From Alcaligenaceae bacterium (GTDB taxonomy: Bacteria > Pseudomonadota > Gammaproteobacteria > Burkholderiales > Burkholderiaceae_B): a stretch of DNA of 64,000 bases. Positions 52,682-61,767 of the stretch are shown piece by piece (the stretch's first letter is position 1; each line of letters starts with the position of its first letter). Made by a program: the position numbers and the translations under genes. The stretch covers positions 248,001 through 312,000 of the forward strand of contig JACCET010000003.1 of the NCBI GenBank assembly GCA_013416405.1, given 5' to 3'. The notes under the pieces were generated by a model, which was not told the DNA's origin, ran no database searches, and saw only the letters and a program-made list of their open reading frames with translations.

Positions 52682-53812
52682 ATGTCTTACGATAGCGATG
52701 TAATTGTGCTGGGAGCAGGCTTGGTGGGCAGTGCCATTGCGTACGGTTTGCTGCGCCAGGGCCTTACGGTAACGGTTATCGATGAAGGCGACATTGCATT
52801 TCGAGCATCACGTGGAAACTTTGGCCTGGTCTGGGTGCAAGGTAAAGGCTGGGGCTATAGCCAGTATGCGCACTGGACCATGAGTTCGGCCGAACTCTGG
52901 CCAGAGCTGGCGGCCGACCTCCGGGATGAAACGGGTGTTGACGTTGAGCTGCGGCAAGATGGTGGATTCCACTTCTGTCTGAACGAGCAGGAGCTTTCAG
53001 AAAGGGCGGACAGGCTGGCCTGGCTACAGCACGAGATAGGACCTAGCTACCAGTTTGAAATGCTGGACCAGGCTGCGCTCAAGGAGAAGCTGCCGGGAGT
53101 CGGCGCCCAAGTGACCGGTGCCAGCTATACACCCATGGACGGTCATGTCAATCCGCTCAAGCTTTTTCATGCCTTGCATCAGGCGTGCAATGACCGCGGT
53201 GCACGACGACACGTCAATTCGCATATTGATCAAGTGCACTATGCCGATGGACGCTACACCGTACGTAGTTCGCAAGGAGTCTGTACAGCCTCGCGCCTGA
53301 TCCTGGCAGCGGGACTTGGCAACAAGGATCTTGCCCGTGAAGTGGGTTTGCATGCTCCGATAGTGCCCAACCAGGGACAAGTATTGATCGGTGAGCGTGT
53401 GGCACCCTTTCTGACTCATCCCACGATCTTTGTGCGTCAGACAGACGAAGGATCCATCCAGATCGGCGACTCGATGGAAGAGTGTGGCCTGGACGATACT
53501 ACCCGTACCGATGTACTGGCCGGGATCGCTCGCCGTGCCATCGTGTGTTTTCCTCAGCTAGCCGATCTGAACGTTGTACGCACTTGGGCTGCGCTAAGGA
53601 TTATGTCTCCCGACGGTTTTCCCATTTATCAAGAGTCGCCCACCCATCCAGGCGCCTTTCTTGCAACTTGTCACAGCGGTGTCACGCTGGCGGCGGCGCA
53701 TGCCTTCCGGCTCGCTCCATGGATCGCCGGCCAACCTATGCCCGAAGGGCTGGATGCTTTTTCAGGTGATCGCTTTCTGGACCCAAAACGCGAGTTTCAT
53801 CATGGCCACTAA
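52682..53812 (+). CDS. FAD-dependent amino-acid dehydrogenase, beta subunit (HcnC/LhpB-like)
   Basis: 376-aa D-amino-acid-oxidase-fold protein. The FAD motif VIVLGAGLVGSAIAYGLL is at residues about 7-24, and VRTWAALRIMSPDGFPIYQ near the C-terminus completes the substrate/FAD domain. In hydrogen cyanide synthase, opine oxidase and D-hydroxyproline dehydrogenase this subunit oxidises the C-N bond. It overlaps the ferredoxin-like gene by 11 bp. The imino or D-amino substrate is unknown. Confidence 0.85.
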   Translation: MSYDSDVIVLGAGLVGSAIAYGLLRQGLTVTVIDEGDIAFRASRGNFGLVWVQGKGWGYSQYAHWTMSSAELWPELAADLRDETGVDVELRQDGGFHFCLNEQELSERADRLAWLQHEIGPSYQFEMLDQAALKEKLPGVGAQVTGASYTPMDGHVNPLKLFHALHQACNDRGARRHVNSHIDQVHYADGRYTVRSSQGVCTASRLILAAGLGNKDLAREVGLHAPIVPNQGQVLIGERVAPFLTHPTIFVRQTDEGSIQIGDSMEECGLDDTTRTDVLAGIARRAIVCFPQLADLNVVRTWAALRIMSPDGFPIYQESPTHPGAFLATCHSGVTLAAAHAFRLAPWIAGQPMPEGLDAFSGDRFLDPKREFHHGH

Positions 53813-54125
53813 TGCCTTTACAGTGCTTCCCGGCGTCACGGACGCCTCCACCATCACCATACTTTTCAACGGCCAGCCTCGTCAGGTTGCGGCAGGAGTC
53901 AGCGTGGCCGCAGCGCTGCTGGGATCAGGCATGCTTCGGATGCGGGCATCACCTGTCAGCGGTACTTCTCGCGCGCCCTACTGCATGATGGGTGTCTGCT
54001 TCGAGTGTTTGGTCGAAATCGATGGCGTGCCCAATCGACAAGGCTGCCTGGTTCCCGTGCAGGACGGTATGGAGATACGTTCGCAAGAAGGGCGGACACA
54101 ATTGGAGTCACGCAATCATGCATAA
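53802..54125 (+). CDS. [2Fe-2S] gamma subunit of the dehydrogenase (HcnA/LhpF-like)
   Basis: 107 aa. The cluster cysteines are in CMMGVCFEC plus one in QGCLVP, in a plant-ferredoxin-like fold starting ITILFNGQPRQV. It carries electrons inside the heteromer. ATG 53802 lies inside the previous gene; the stop region overlaps the next start by 8 bp, a tight arrangement for a stoichiometric complex. Confidence 0.85.
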   Translation: MATNAFTVLPGVTDASTITILFNGQPRQVAAGVSVAAALLGSGMLRMRASPVSGTSRAPYCMMGVCFECLVEIDGVPNRQGCLVPVQDGMEIRSQEGRTQLESRNHA

Positions 54126-55512
54126 GGAAGTCGATATCGTCGTGATCGGTGCAGGCCCATCCGGCATGGCCGCTGCCACACTGGCGGCACAGCAAGGTGC
54201 CAGCGTGGCCTTGCTGGACGAGCAGGATGGCGCAGGTGGCCAGATTTGGCGCAGTATTACCGTTGCGTCTGATGCCAGGCTGCATACGTTGGGGCCGGAT
54301 TATGCTGCCGGTGTCGAGCATGCACGTGCATTTTCCGAGTCAGGTGCCCAGCACCTGCGACGCACCACTGCTTGGCAGGTTACGCACGATGGCGTAGTCA
54401 ACTATATACAAGATGGCACTTCCGCTTCAGTTCGCGGCAAGCGGGTCATACTGTGCAGTGGTGCCATGGAGCGTCCCTTTCCTATTCCAGGCTGGACCCT
54501 TCCGGGCGTAATGACCGCCGGTGCTGCGCAGATATTGCTGAAAAGCGCTGATACTGTGCCTACTGAGCCGGCTGTGCTGGCAGGCTGCGGGCCTTTGTTG
54601 TATTTGCTGGCTTGGCAGTATGTACGGGCTGGGGTGCCGATAGCGGCCATCATCGACACTACTCGTGCCGATGATTACAGGCGCGCGCTGCCATACCTTG
54701 CGCAGGCGTTGGGTGCATGGCCGTATATGAAGAAAGGTGTGGCGCTGTTGCGCGTACTGCGCCAGAAGCGGATTCCCTTCTTCAAGGGGGCGACGGAGCT
54801 GCGCGTGGATGGTGATGAGCGCGTTCGTGCAATCAGCTTCACCAGCGGTGGCAAAGTGCGACGCATTGAAACCGGCCTGGTACTGTTGCATCAAGGTGTG
54901 GTGCCCAATACTCAATTCACTTGGTCGCTGCGAGTGGAGCATACCTGGGATACCGCTCAGCTTTGTTGGCGCCCTAACGCCGATGAGCTGGGGCGCTTGG
55001 AAGGTGCTGAGCGTGTGTTGATCGCTGGAGATGGCCGAGGTATTGGCGGTGCTGGCGCCGCCACGATTCAGGGTCGGTTGGCTGCGCTGGCTGCTTTGCT
55101 GGATTTGGGTTTGATGACTGGCGCAAAAGCCTCGCCCCTCATCAGCGCGGCGCGTAGCGAGCTGCAGCCACACATGCGCATACGCCCATTCCTTGATGCT
55201 TTATATCGCCCTAAGGACGCCAATCGCATCCCAGCCGATGACGTTATCGTGTGCCGCTGCGAAGAAGTCACGGCGGGTGCCATACGTGGATTTGTCGAGA
55301 TGGGTTGCACAGGGCCCAACCAGACTAAGTCTTTCGGACGCTGTGGCATGGGTCCCTGTCAAGGCCGGTTGTGCGGTTTGACAGTGACCGAAATCATTGC
55401 AGCGGCACGCCATACTACGCCTGATGAAGTCGGTTATTACCGTATTCGTCCGCCTATTAAACCTATTACCTTGGCTGAGCTGTCGACAGCGCACGATGGC
55501 CCGGCTTCTTAA
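54118..55512 (+). CDS. FAD/NAD(P)-binding alpha subunit of the dehydrogenase (HcnB/LhpE-like)
   Basis: 464 aa. Two dinucleotide-binding domains: IVVIGAGPSGMAAATLAA near residue 8 and VLAGCGPLLYLLAW near residue 155. A C-terminal BFD-like [2Fe-2S] site carries CRCEE, then CGMGPCQGRLC. This layout is that of HcnB, OoxA and LhpE. ATG 54118 is chosen because the longer frame starts within the ferredoxin gene. It passes electrons from the FAD subunit to a quinone or other acceptor at the inner membrane. Confidence 0.85.
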   Translation: MHKEVDIVVIGAGPSGMAAATLAAQQGASVALLDEQDGAGGQIWRSITVASDARLHTLGPDYAAGVEHARAFSESGAQHLRRTTAWQVTHDGVVNYIQDGTSASVRGKRVILCSGAMERPFPIPGWTLPGVMTAGAAQILLKSADTVPTEPAVLAGCGPLLYLLAWQYVRAGVPIAAIIDTTRADDYRRALPYLAQALGAWPYMKKGVALLRVLRQKRIPFFKGATELRVDGDERVRAISFTSGGKVRRIETGLVLLHQGVVPNTQFTWSLRVEHTWDTAQLCWRPNADELGRLEGAERVLIAGDGRGIGGAGAATIQGRLAALAALLDLGLMTGAKASPLISAARSELQPHMRIRPFLDALYRPKDANRIPADDVIVCRCEEVTAGAIRGFVEMGCTGPNQTKSFGRCGMGPCQGRLCGLTVTEIIAAARHTTPDEVGYYRIRPPIKPITLAELSTAHDGPAS

Positions 55513-55531
55513 CCCCTTGATGGAGAGTTGT

Positions 55532-55885
55532 ATGACCAACATTACCCGCCTTGAAACCAACGAGCGCATGAGCCGAGTGGTTATTCACAACGGCACTGTG
55601 CTGATTGGTGGTTTGACCGCCAGCGATGCCACGCAAGATATAACGGGGCAGACCCGGCAAGTACTTGAGAAAATAGAAAGCTATCTGGCTAAGGCAGGCA
55701 CCGATAACACGAAGATGTTGTCCGCTCAAATTTGGCTTAAAGACATAGAACGCGATTTTGCCGGTATGAACGCAGTCTGGGACAAGTGGCTACCTGAAGG
55801 TGTTGCCCCTGTGCGTGCCACAGGTGAGTCCAAACTGGCGCGGGGCGACCTGTTGGTGGAAATCATCGTCACGGCGGCCGTCTGA
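55532..55885 (+). CDS. RidA-family imine deaminase
   Basis: 117 aa. The active-site Arg is in APVRATGES, and the family start (LETNERMSRVVIHNGTVLIGG) is visible. RidA proteins hydrolyse reactive enamines and imines, the expected first products of the preceding dehydrogenase. GGAG lies 6 nt before ATG 55532. It ends the operon, 19 bp before the LysR regulator gene. Confidence 0.9.
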   Translation: MTNITRLETNERMSRVVIHNGTVLIGGLTASDATQDITGQTRQVLEKIESYLAKAGTDNTKMLSAQIWLKDIERDFAGMNAVWDKWLPEGVAPVRATGESKLARGDLLVEIIVTAAV

Positions 55886-55904
55886 TACGTCATACAATGG
55901 CAGT

Positions 55905-56825
55905 ATGAATCCTAAAAACATCGAGGCCTTCCGGGCGGTCATGCTGTCCGGCTCGATGACCATTGCGGCTCGTGATATTCATACTACGCAGCCCAATGTC
56001 AGTCGAATGATTGCGCATCTCGAGCACGAGCTCCAGATGTCGCTATTCGAGCGTGTCGGGAACAAACTTCATCCCACCGACGAAGCCATTGCGTTCTTCA
56101 AAGAGGTCGAACGCTACTATCTGGGTCTGAAAACCCTTAGGGAAACGGCCCATAACATCAAACGTTTTGGTTCAGGCAGGCTGCGCATTGCTACTGCGCC
56201 AGCATTGGGTATGGGTTTTATCTCCGGCGTGGTGCGACGGTTTTCCGATGCTAGCCCTGGTGTCACCGTGTCTGTGCGCACGAACAATTCAGCCACTATC
56301 GAGCAGCTCATTTCCTCCCAGCTATGTGACTTGGCCTTTGCTGTTTACGCGGGTGGCGGCAACTCAAATGATGTCAAAACAGAAAAACTGGTTGATGCAC
56401 GCGGCGTATGTGTATTGCCGCCAGGCCATCGCCTGGAGAGCCACGTCATGATTGAAGCACGCGACTTGGAAGGTGAGGCCTTTGTGTCACTGTCGCATCA
56501 CGATGGCTTGCGCGAGCGTATAGATGCACTATTTGAGCACGAGAACATCATGCGTACCATGCTGGTAGAAACCGAGTTTCTGTCAACAGTATGTTGCATG
56601 GTGAAGGATGGCTTAGGCGTCAGCATTGTTAATCCGCTGGTGGCAAAAGATTATATTGCGGGCGGCTTGACTATCAAGCCGTTCTCGCCGCGCGTTGATT
56701 TTCCGGTGTACATGCTCAGCCCCAGACACCGGCCTGATAGCGTACTGGCCTCTCGGTTTGCCGACATAGTACGCACAACTCTTACTCAAGACTTGCTGGC
56801 GTTCGCAGCTAATTCCCAGGCGTAA
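55905..56825 (+). CDS. LysR-family transcriptional regulator
   Basis: 306 aa. N-terminal winged HTH (NIEAFRAVMLSGSMTIAARDIHTTQPNVSRMIAHLEHEL) and a PBP-fold sensor domain. It follows RidA directly on the same strand, so it is probably read through from the importer operon and likely regulates it. Its last 17 bp overlap the convergent oxidoreductase gene. Co-inducer unknown. Confidence 0.88.
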   Translation: MNPKNIEAFRAVMLSGSMTIAARDIHTTQPNVSRMIAHLEHELQMSLFERVGNKLHPTDEAIAFFKEVERYYLGLKTLRETAHNIKRFGSGRLRIATAPALGMGFISGVVRRFSDASPGVTVSVRTNNSATIEQLISSQLCDLAFAVYAGGGNSNDVKTEKLVDARGVCVLPPGHRLESHVMIEARDLEGEAFVSLSHHDGLRERIDALFEHENIMRTMLVETEFLSTVCCMVKDGLGVSIVNPLVAKDYIAGGLTIKPFSPRVDFPVYMLSPRHRPDSVLASRFADIVRTTLTQDLLAFAANSQA

Positions 56826-57930
56826 AGCGACTCAACGACAGCCCACTGATATCCACCTGGCTTGCGCCATCCAGTATCAGCTCGGATACCGCGCGCCCGG
56901 AAGCGGGTCCTAGCTGGAATCCACTCGACGAAAATCCACAGGCGTAGATCAATTTGGATGCGGTCAGGCTCGGCCCGATGACAGGCATATGATCGGGCGT
57001 AAAGCCTTCCACGCCTGACCATGCTCGATTGATGGAAATCTGCTCAAGAAATGGGAATAAATCTGACACAATGCGGGCGCTATTGGCCAGCCCAGAGAAA
57101 TCCAGCTCTGCATGCGCCTCGTCAATATCAATCCCGCAATTTAATTCGCCGCCAATGACTACGGTTCCGTTATCAAACTGTTTGAAAGAAAGGCCTCGCC
57201 CGGTGGCGCCGACCACCGGATCAATAAAATGCGGTAATCTTTGCGTGACCATCAGCATCAGGCCGCCCGGTGTGACTGGTACGGATTCTCCGAGTTGAGC
57301 CGCGATCTTGCCTGACCACGCGCCAGCTGAAATGACCAGGTATTCGCTTTCAAAGGTGCCTTGGCTGCTTGTTATCTGCCAACTGGAACCGCTCTGGTTC
57401 ACCCGAGTGACGGGGCAGTTTTCCAGAACTAAGGCGCCGTTTGCTTGCGCTGCGCGCCGAAATGCCGTCACGCTGCGATATGGCAGGGCAAAGCCGTCGG
57501 ACTTCACCCAAATACCAGCGGTAACGTGCGACGCGATCGAAGGCACGATCTCATGTACCGCGTCCTTATCGATCAGTACCTCATGGTGAAATCCGTGGGA
57601 TTGTAGCAACGCGACGCGCTCTTGCAGTATCTTGATTTCGTCATCGGTTTCCGAAACCTTGATTTGCCCTTGCGCCACAAAGCCACCGCTATCACCGGTA
57701 AGCGCATCCATTTGATGCCATAGCTCGCTGGATGCCAACGTCAAGGGGATTTCCGCTACTGGCCTGCCCAGTGTTCGCACACCGCCAGCATTCACGCCCG
57801 AGGCATGGCGTCCGCAGTAATCCGACTCCAGCAGTGCCACACGCATTCCCCTGCGTGCGAGGAAAAAAGCACTGGCACAGCCGTGGATGCCACCGCCTAT
57901 AATCACCACATCGAAAGATTTCTTGTCCAC
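56809..57930 (-). CDS. FAD-dependent oxidoreductase (DAO/sarcosine-oxidase-beta-like)
   Basis: 373 aa. FAD motif VVIIGGGIHGCASAFFLA at residues about 8-25, and C-terminal VEGFTPDHMPVIGPS typical of sarcosine oxidase beta and glycine oxidase. It oxidises an amine or amino acid. The gene is convergent with LysR and downstream of nothing obvious; it is a second, single-subunit relative of the oxidase at 52682. The 58 bp following the start contain no clear signal. Confidence 0.85.
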   Translation of the reverse strand: MDKKSFDVVIIGGGIHGCASAFFLARRGMRVALLESDYCGRHASGVNAGGVRTLGRPVAEIPLTLASSELWHQMDALTGDSGGFVAQGQIKVSETDDEIKILQERVALLQSHGFHHEVLIDKDAVHEIVPSIASHVTAGIWVKSDGFALPYRSVTAFRRAAQANGALVLENCPVTRVNQSGSSWQITSSQGTFESEYLVISAGAWSGKIAAQLGESVPVTPGGLMLMVTQRLPHFIDPVVGATGRGLSFKQFDNGTVVIGGELNCGIDIDEAHAELDFSGLANSARIVSDLFPFLEQISINRAWSGVEGFTPDHMPVIGPSLTASKLIYACGFSSSGFQLGPASGRAVSELILDGASQVDISGLSLSRFTPGN

Positions 57931-58100
57931 TGCAATGCCCGGTTTTGGTCTTGTTAGGGACCTGGTTTAGTGCCAGGCCAACACCTGGGTACTTTACCGG
58001 CAGCATCCCTTTCGGGCCAATGCTTAGTTTTTTGATTGCATACCAAAATGATATGGCTTGAGTTGTTTGAATCGACGGCTCGTGCAGGGTTGGGCAATGC

Positions 58101-59852
58101 CTAAGCGGGGCTGTCTTCGGCCACGTCCAGTCCCTCGTGCGAAAGGAAATCGAGTTCCGGCATCAACGACAGCAGGTGACGCGTGTAGTCGTGTTGCGGA
58201 GACGAGAACAGCGTTTCGGTGTCGGCCACTTCAAGTAGCTCGCCGTGGCGCATGACGCCAACACGGTCGCACATCTGCCTGATGACGGGCAGGTCGTGGC
58301 TGATGAACAGCATGGTCAGACCCAAACTTTCCTGCAGCTCTTTCAGCAGATTCAGAATTTGCGCCTGAATTGAGACGTCCAGCGCGGAAGTCGGTTCATC
58401 GCAGATCAGGAAACGCGGGCGCGTGGCCAGGGCACGGGCGATACAAATACGCTGGCGTTGTCCGCCTGAGAACTCGTGCGGAAACCTTGATAGCGCCTGT
58501 TCCCCCAGCCCCACGTAGTCGAGCAGGCCGCCGACGATACGGCGGGTGTCGGTCTCGGTGCGGGCCAGCTTGTGAAAGCGGATAGGTTCGGCCACGATAT
58601 CCAGAATGCGCATACGCGGATTCAAGGACGAGAACGGATCCTGGAAGATCATCTGGATCTGGCGTCGGAAGGCATTGATGGTTTTCTGGTCGTTCAACTG
58701 GGTAATATTGGTGCCGTTGAAACTCACGGAGCCGCTGCGGGTCTGGTACAGGCCGGCGATCAGGCGAGCCACCGTCGATTTGCCCGAGCCAGACTCGCCC
58801 ACCAGGCCAAAGACTTCACCCTTTCCGATTGAAAAATTCACATCCTTGACGGCGTCCAGCGTGACACGGTGGCGCTCCAGGAAGGCATCTTTCAGGACGA
58901 AACGCATGCCCAGGTTCTGAACCTGGATCAGAGGGTTTTCAGATTGTTCTTCAAAATCCTGCTGCGCACTTATCCATTCCATGGCGGTGGTCAGATTGTT
59001 GGACTCGGTGCGAGTGTGAGTGGTGTCAGCTTCGATATAGTTGACCATGGGAAAACGGCTAAGCTTGATGTCCGAGCGGGGCACGGCCGAAATCAGGCTC
59101 TTGGTATAGGGGTGTTCGGGACGACCAAGAATTTGCCGGGTAGGGCCCTCTTCGACCAGCTTGCCGCGATACAACACTGCAACGCGATCGGTGATCTCTG
59201 CGATTACACCCATGTCGTGGGTGATGATGATCATGCCGACCTGCTTGTCTTTGCACAGTTTCCTGAGCAGATCCAGAATTTGCGCTTGGATGGACACGTC
59301 GAGCGCCGTAGTGGGTTCATCGGCAATGATGACTTCAGGTTCGCAGCACAGCGCCAGAGCAATGACCACGCGCTGGCGCATGCCGCCCGAAAACTGGTGC
59401 GGGTAAAGCTTGAGGCGCACGGCTGCCTGTTCTATGCCCACGTGTTCGAGCAGCGTGACGGCGCGTTCGCGTGCTTCGCGCGCATTGATATTCAGGTGTA
59501 CCTGCATGGTTTCGACCAGTTGGCTTTCTATGGTCTGCAGTGGATCCAGTGACGTCAATGGATCCTGGAAGATCATGCCGATACGACGCCCTCGCACCTT
59601 ACGAAAAGCAGGTGCGGGCAGGGTGTCGATACGTTCGCCATTCAGCAGTACTGCGCCGCCGGTCATTTTTCCAGGCGGCTCCAGCAGGCCGATGACGGCG
59701 TTGCCGATCGTGGATTTCCCGGCTCCCGATTCTCCTACAACCCCCAGGATGTCGCCTTTCTCGAGCGTCAGGCTGACATCCTGAATAGCCACCACGTTGC
59801 CGCGCCGGCTGTTGAATTCGATATGGAGTTGTTCAATATCCAGAAGGGCCAT
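58101..59852 (-). CDS. Dipeptide-type ABC transporter, fused duplicated ATPase
   Basis: 583 aa in two ABC domains. Domain 1: [28 protein letters not shown]. Domain 2: [28 protein letters not shown]. In the usual Dpp/Opp systems these are separate DppD and DppF proteins; here both halves are one chain, as in GsiA. Each ends in an oligopeptide-type C-terminal motif. ATG 59852 is chosen; the longer frame to 59939 overlaps the permease. It is the last gene of the operon. Confidence 0.9.
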   Translation of the reverse strand: MALLDIEQLHIEFNSRRGNVVAIQDVSLTLEKGDILGVVGESGAGKSTIGNAVIGLLEPPGKMTGGAVLLNGERIDTLPAPAFRKVRGRRIGMIFQDPLTSLDPLQTIESQLVETMQVHLNINAREARERAVTLLEHVGIEQAAVRLKLYPHQFSGGMRQRVVIALALCCEPEVIIADEPTTALDVSIQAQILDLLRKLCKDKQVGMIIITHDMGVIAEITDRVAVLYRGKLVEEGPTRQILGRPEHPYTKSLISAVPRSDIKLSRFPMVNYIEADTTHTRTESNNLTTAMEWISAQQDFEEQSENPLIQVQNLGMRFVLKDAFLERHRVTLDAVKDVNFSIGKGEVFGLVGESGSGKSTVARLIAGLYQTRSGSVSFNGTNITQLNDQKTINAFRRQIQMIFQDPFSSLNPRMRILDIVAEPIRFHKLARTETDTRRIVGGLLDYVGLGEQALSRFPHEFSGGQRQRICIARALATRPRFLICDEPTSALDVSIQAQILNLLKELQESLGLTMLFISHDLPVIRQMCDRVGVMRHGELLEVADTETLFSSPQHDYTRHLLSLMPELDFLSHEGLDVAEDSPA

Positions 59853-59859
59853 GGCAGAC

Positions 59860-60783
59860 TCAGCGTAACTTGGGGTTGAGCGCATCGCGCAGCCAGTCGC
59901 CCAGCAGGTTGACGGACAGCGCCAACAATACCAGTGCAACGCCTGGAAAGATGGATATCCACCAGTCGCCCGAGAACAGGTAACTATTGCCTATGCGGAT
60001 CAGTGTGCCCAGGGACGGCGTGGTGGGCGGAATGCCCACACCCAGGAAAGACAGCGTGGCCTCGGTAATAATGGCAATGGCCAAATGGATGGTGGCGATA
60101 ACCAGCACAGGGCCCAGGACGTTTGGCAGAATATGGCGCCGCAGAATCATGAAGGGCTGCATGCCAATCAGGCGTGCCGCTTGCACGTATTCTTTATTGC
60201 GTTCGACCATGGTGGCGCCGCGTACGGTTCGGGCGTACTGAACCCAGCCCGAGACGCCGATGGCAAAGATCAGCACATACAAGGAAAGCTCGTCGTGCGA
60301 GTCGCGTGGCAGCAGGCCTCGTGCGATGCCATCGATCAGCAGTGCAATCAGAATGGCTGGAAAAGAAAGCTGAACATCGGCGATGCGCATGATGATGCTG
60401 TCGATACGCCCGCCGACATAACCGCTGATCAGGCCCAGGGTCACGCCGATTACCAGCGAAAACAGGACAGACGCAAAGCCCACCAGCAGCGAGATGCGCG
60501 CGCCATAGAAAATGGCCGACAGCATGTCGCGGCCCTGGTCGTCAGTGCCCAGCAGGAAGCGTGCATCGCCATTGGCATTCCATACCGGCGGAATATTGGC
60601 GTCGAGCAAGTCGAGCGTGGCCAGATCGAATGGATTGTGCGGTGCTATCAGGGGCGCAAACAGCGCGCAGATGAAAATGGCCAATGCGACAACCGCCGAA
60701 ATGATCGCGGTGGGTGAGTGGCGAAAGCTGTAGAAAATATCGCTTTGATAGGCGCGGTACAGGGCGCTTTGGGTCATCTTCAA
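59860..60783 (-). CDS. Dipeptide-type ABC transporter permease, DppC-like
   Basis: 307 aa, six helices, with the N-terminal FRHSPTAIISAVV and the DppC/OppC signature GLISGYVGGRIDSIIMRIADVQLSFPAILI. EAA-type loop QAARLIGMQPFMILRRHILP. It forms the channel with the DppB-like partner, 6 bp away. Confidence 0.92.
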   Translation of the reverse strand: MKMTQSALYRAYQSDIFYSFRHSPTAIISAVVALAIFICALFAPLIAPHNPFDLATLDLLDANIPPVWNANGDARFLLGTDDQGRDMLSAIFYGARISLLVGFASVLFSLVIGVTLGLISGYVGGRIDSIIMRIADVQLSFPAILIALLIDGIARGLLPRDSHDELSLYVLIFAIGVSGWVQYARTVRGATMVERNKEYVQAARLIGMQPFMILRRHILPNVLGPVLVIATIHLAIAIITEATLSFLGVGIPPTTPSLGTLIRIGNSYLFSGDWWISIFPGVALVLLALSVNLLGDWLRDALNPKLR

Positions 60784-60789
60784 GGCCTT

Positions 60790-61761
60790 CTAGTTTCTTT
60801 GCACGCGCAGGCGTGGATCGACGGCAAAATACAGTAGATCGACAATGAGGTTGATCACCACGAAAAAGAAAGCGATCAGCAGCAGATAGGCGGCCATGAC
60901 CGGGATATCGACCACGCCTATGGACTGGATGAACAGCAGGCCCATGCCCGGCCACTGAAAAACCGTTTCCGTAATAATGGAAAAGGCAATGATGGAGCCA
61001 AGTTGCAGCCCGGTGATGGTAATGACCGGCACCAGGGTGTTCTTCAGGGCATGGCGAAAGTTGATCATGCGATCCGGCAGGCCGCGTGCCCGGGCGAATT
61101 TGATGAAATCCGTTTGCAGCACTTCCAGCATTTCGGCACGTACCAGCCGCATGATCAGCGTCATCTGAAATAGGGCCAGCGTGAAAGCGGGCATGATCAG
61201 CGATTGCCAGCCGCTGACCGTCAGAAGACCCGTGGTCCACCAGCCCAGGTCAACGACCTCGCCGCGACCGAAGCTGGGAAGCCAGCGCAGCATGACGCCG
61301 AAGACCAGAATCATCAGAATGCCGATCAGGAACGTGGGCAGTGAAATACCGATCAGCGACAGCGTCATGAAGCTGCGCGATAGCACGCCGTTGCGTCTGA
61401 GGGCGGTGTAGATGCCCATGGGAATGCCCAGGAACAGGGCGATCAGGGCCGACACAAAAGACAGTTCCAGCGTGGCCGGCAAGCGGCTTTCGATCAGCTC
61501 GCTGACAGGCCGTCGCTGCCGGTAAGACATGCCGAAATCGCCCTGGACAGCCTTGCCGATGAAGCGGGCATACTGCACCAGGAATGGGTCGTCCAGGCCA
61601 AGCTGCTTGCGCATCTCGGCCCGCTGCTCCATGGTGGTGTCTTGTCCAACCATATTGTTGATGGGATCCCCGACGTAGCGGAACATGCCGAAAGCAATGA
61701 ACCCGACGGCCAGCATGACGAAGACGGACTGCAGGATCCGTCGGGTAATGAAGCCAAGCAT
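60790..61761 (-). CDS. Dipeptide-type ABC transporter permease, DppB-like
   Basis: 323 aa, six helices. The family N-terminus (RRILQSVFVMLAVGFIAFGMFRYVGDP) and loop KFARARGLPDRMINFRHALKN are present. It lies 6 bp after the binding-protein gene. Confidence 0.92.
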   Translation of the reverse strand: MLGFITRRILQSVFVMLAVGFIAFGMFRYVGDPINNMVGQDTTMEQRAEMRKQLGLDDPFLVQYARFIGKAVQGDFGMSYRQRRPVSELIESRLPATLELSFVSALIALFLGIPMGIYTALRRNGVLSRSFMTLSLIGISLPTFLIGILMILVFGVMLRWLPSFGRGEVVDLGWWTTGLLTVSGWQSLIMPAFTLALFQMTLIMRLVRAEMLEVLQTDFIKFARARGLPDRMINFRHALKNTLVPVITITGLQLGSIIAFSIITETVFQWPGMGLLFIQSIGVVDIPVMAAYLLLIAFFFVVINLIVDLLYFAVDPRLRVQRN

Positions 61762-61767
61762 CAGAGG

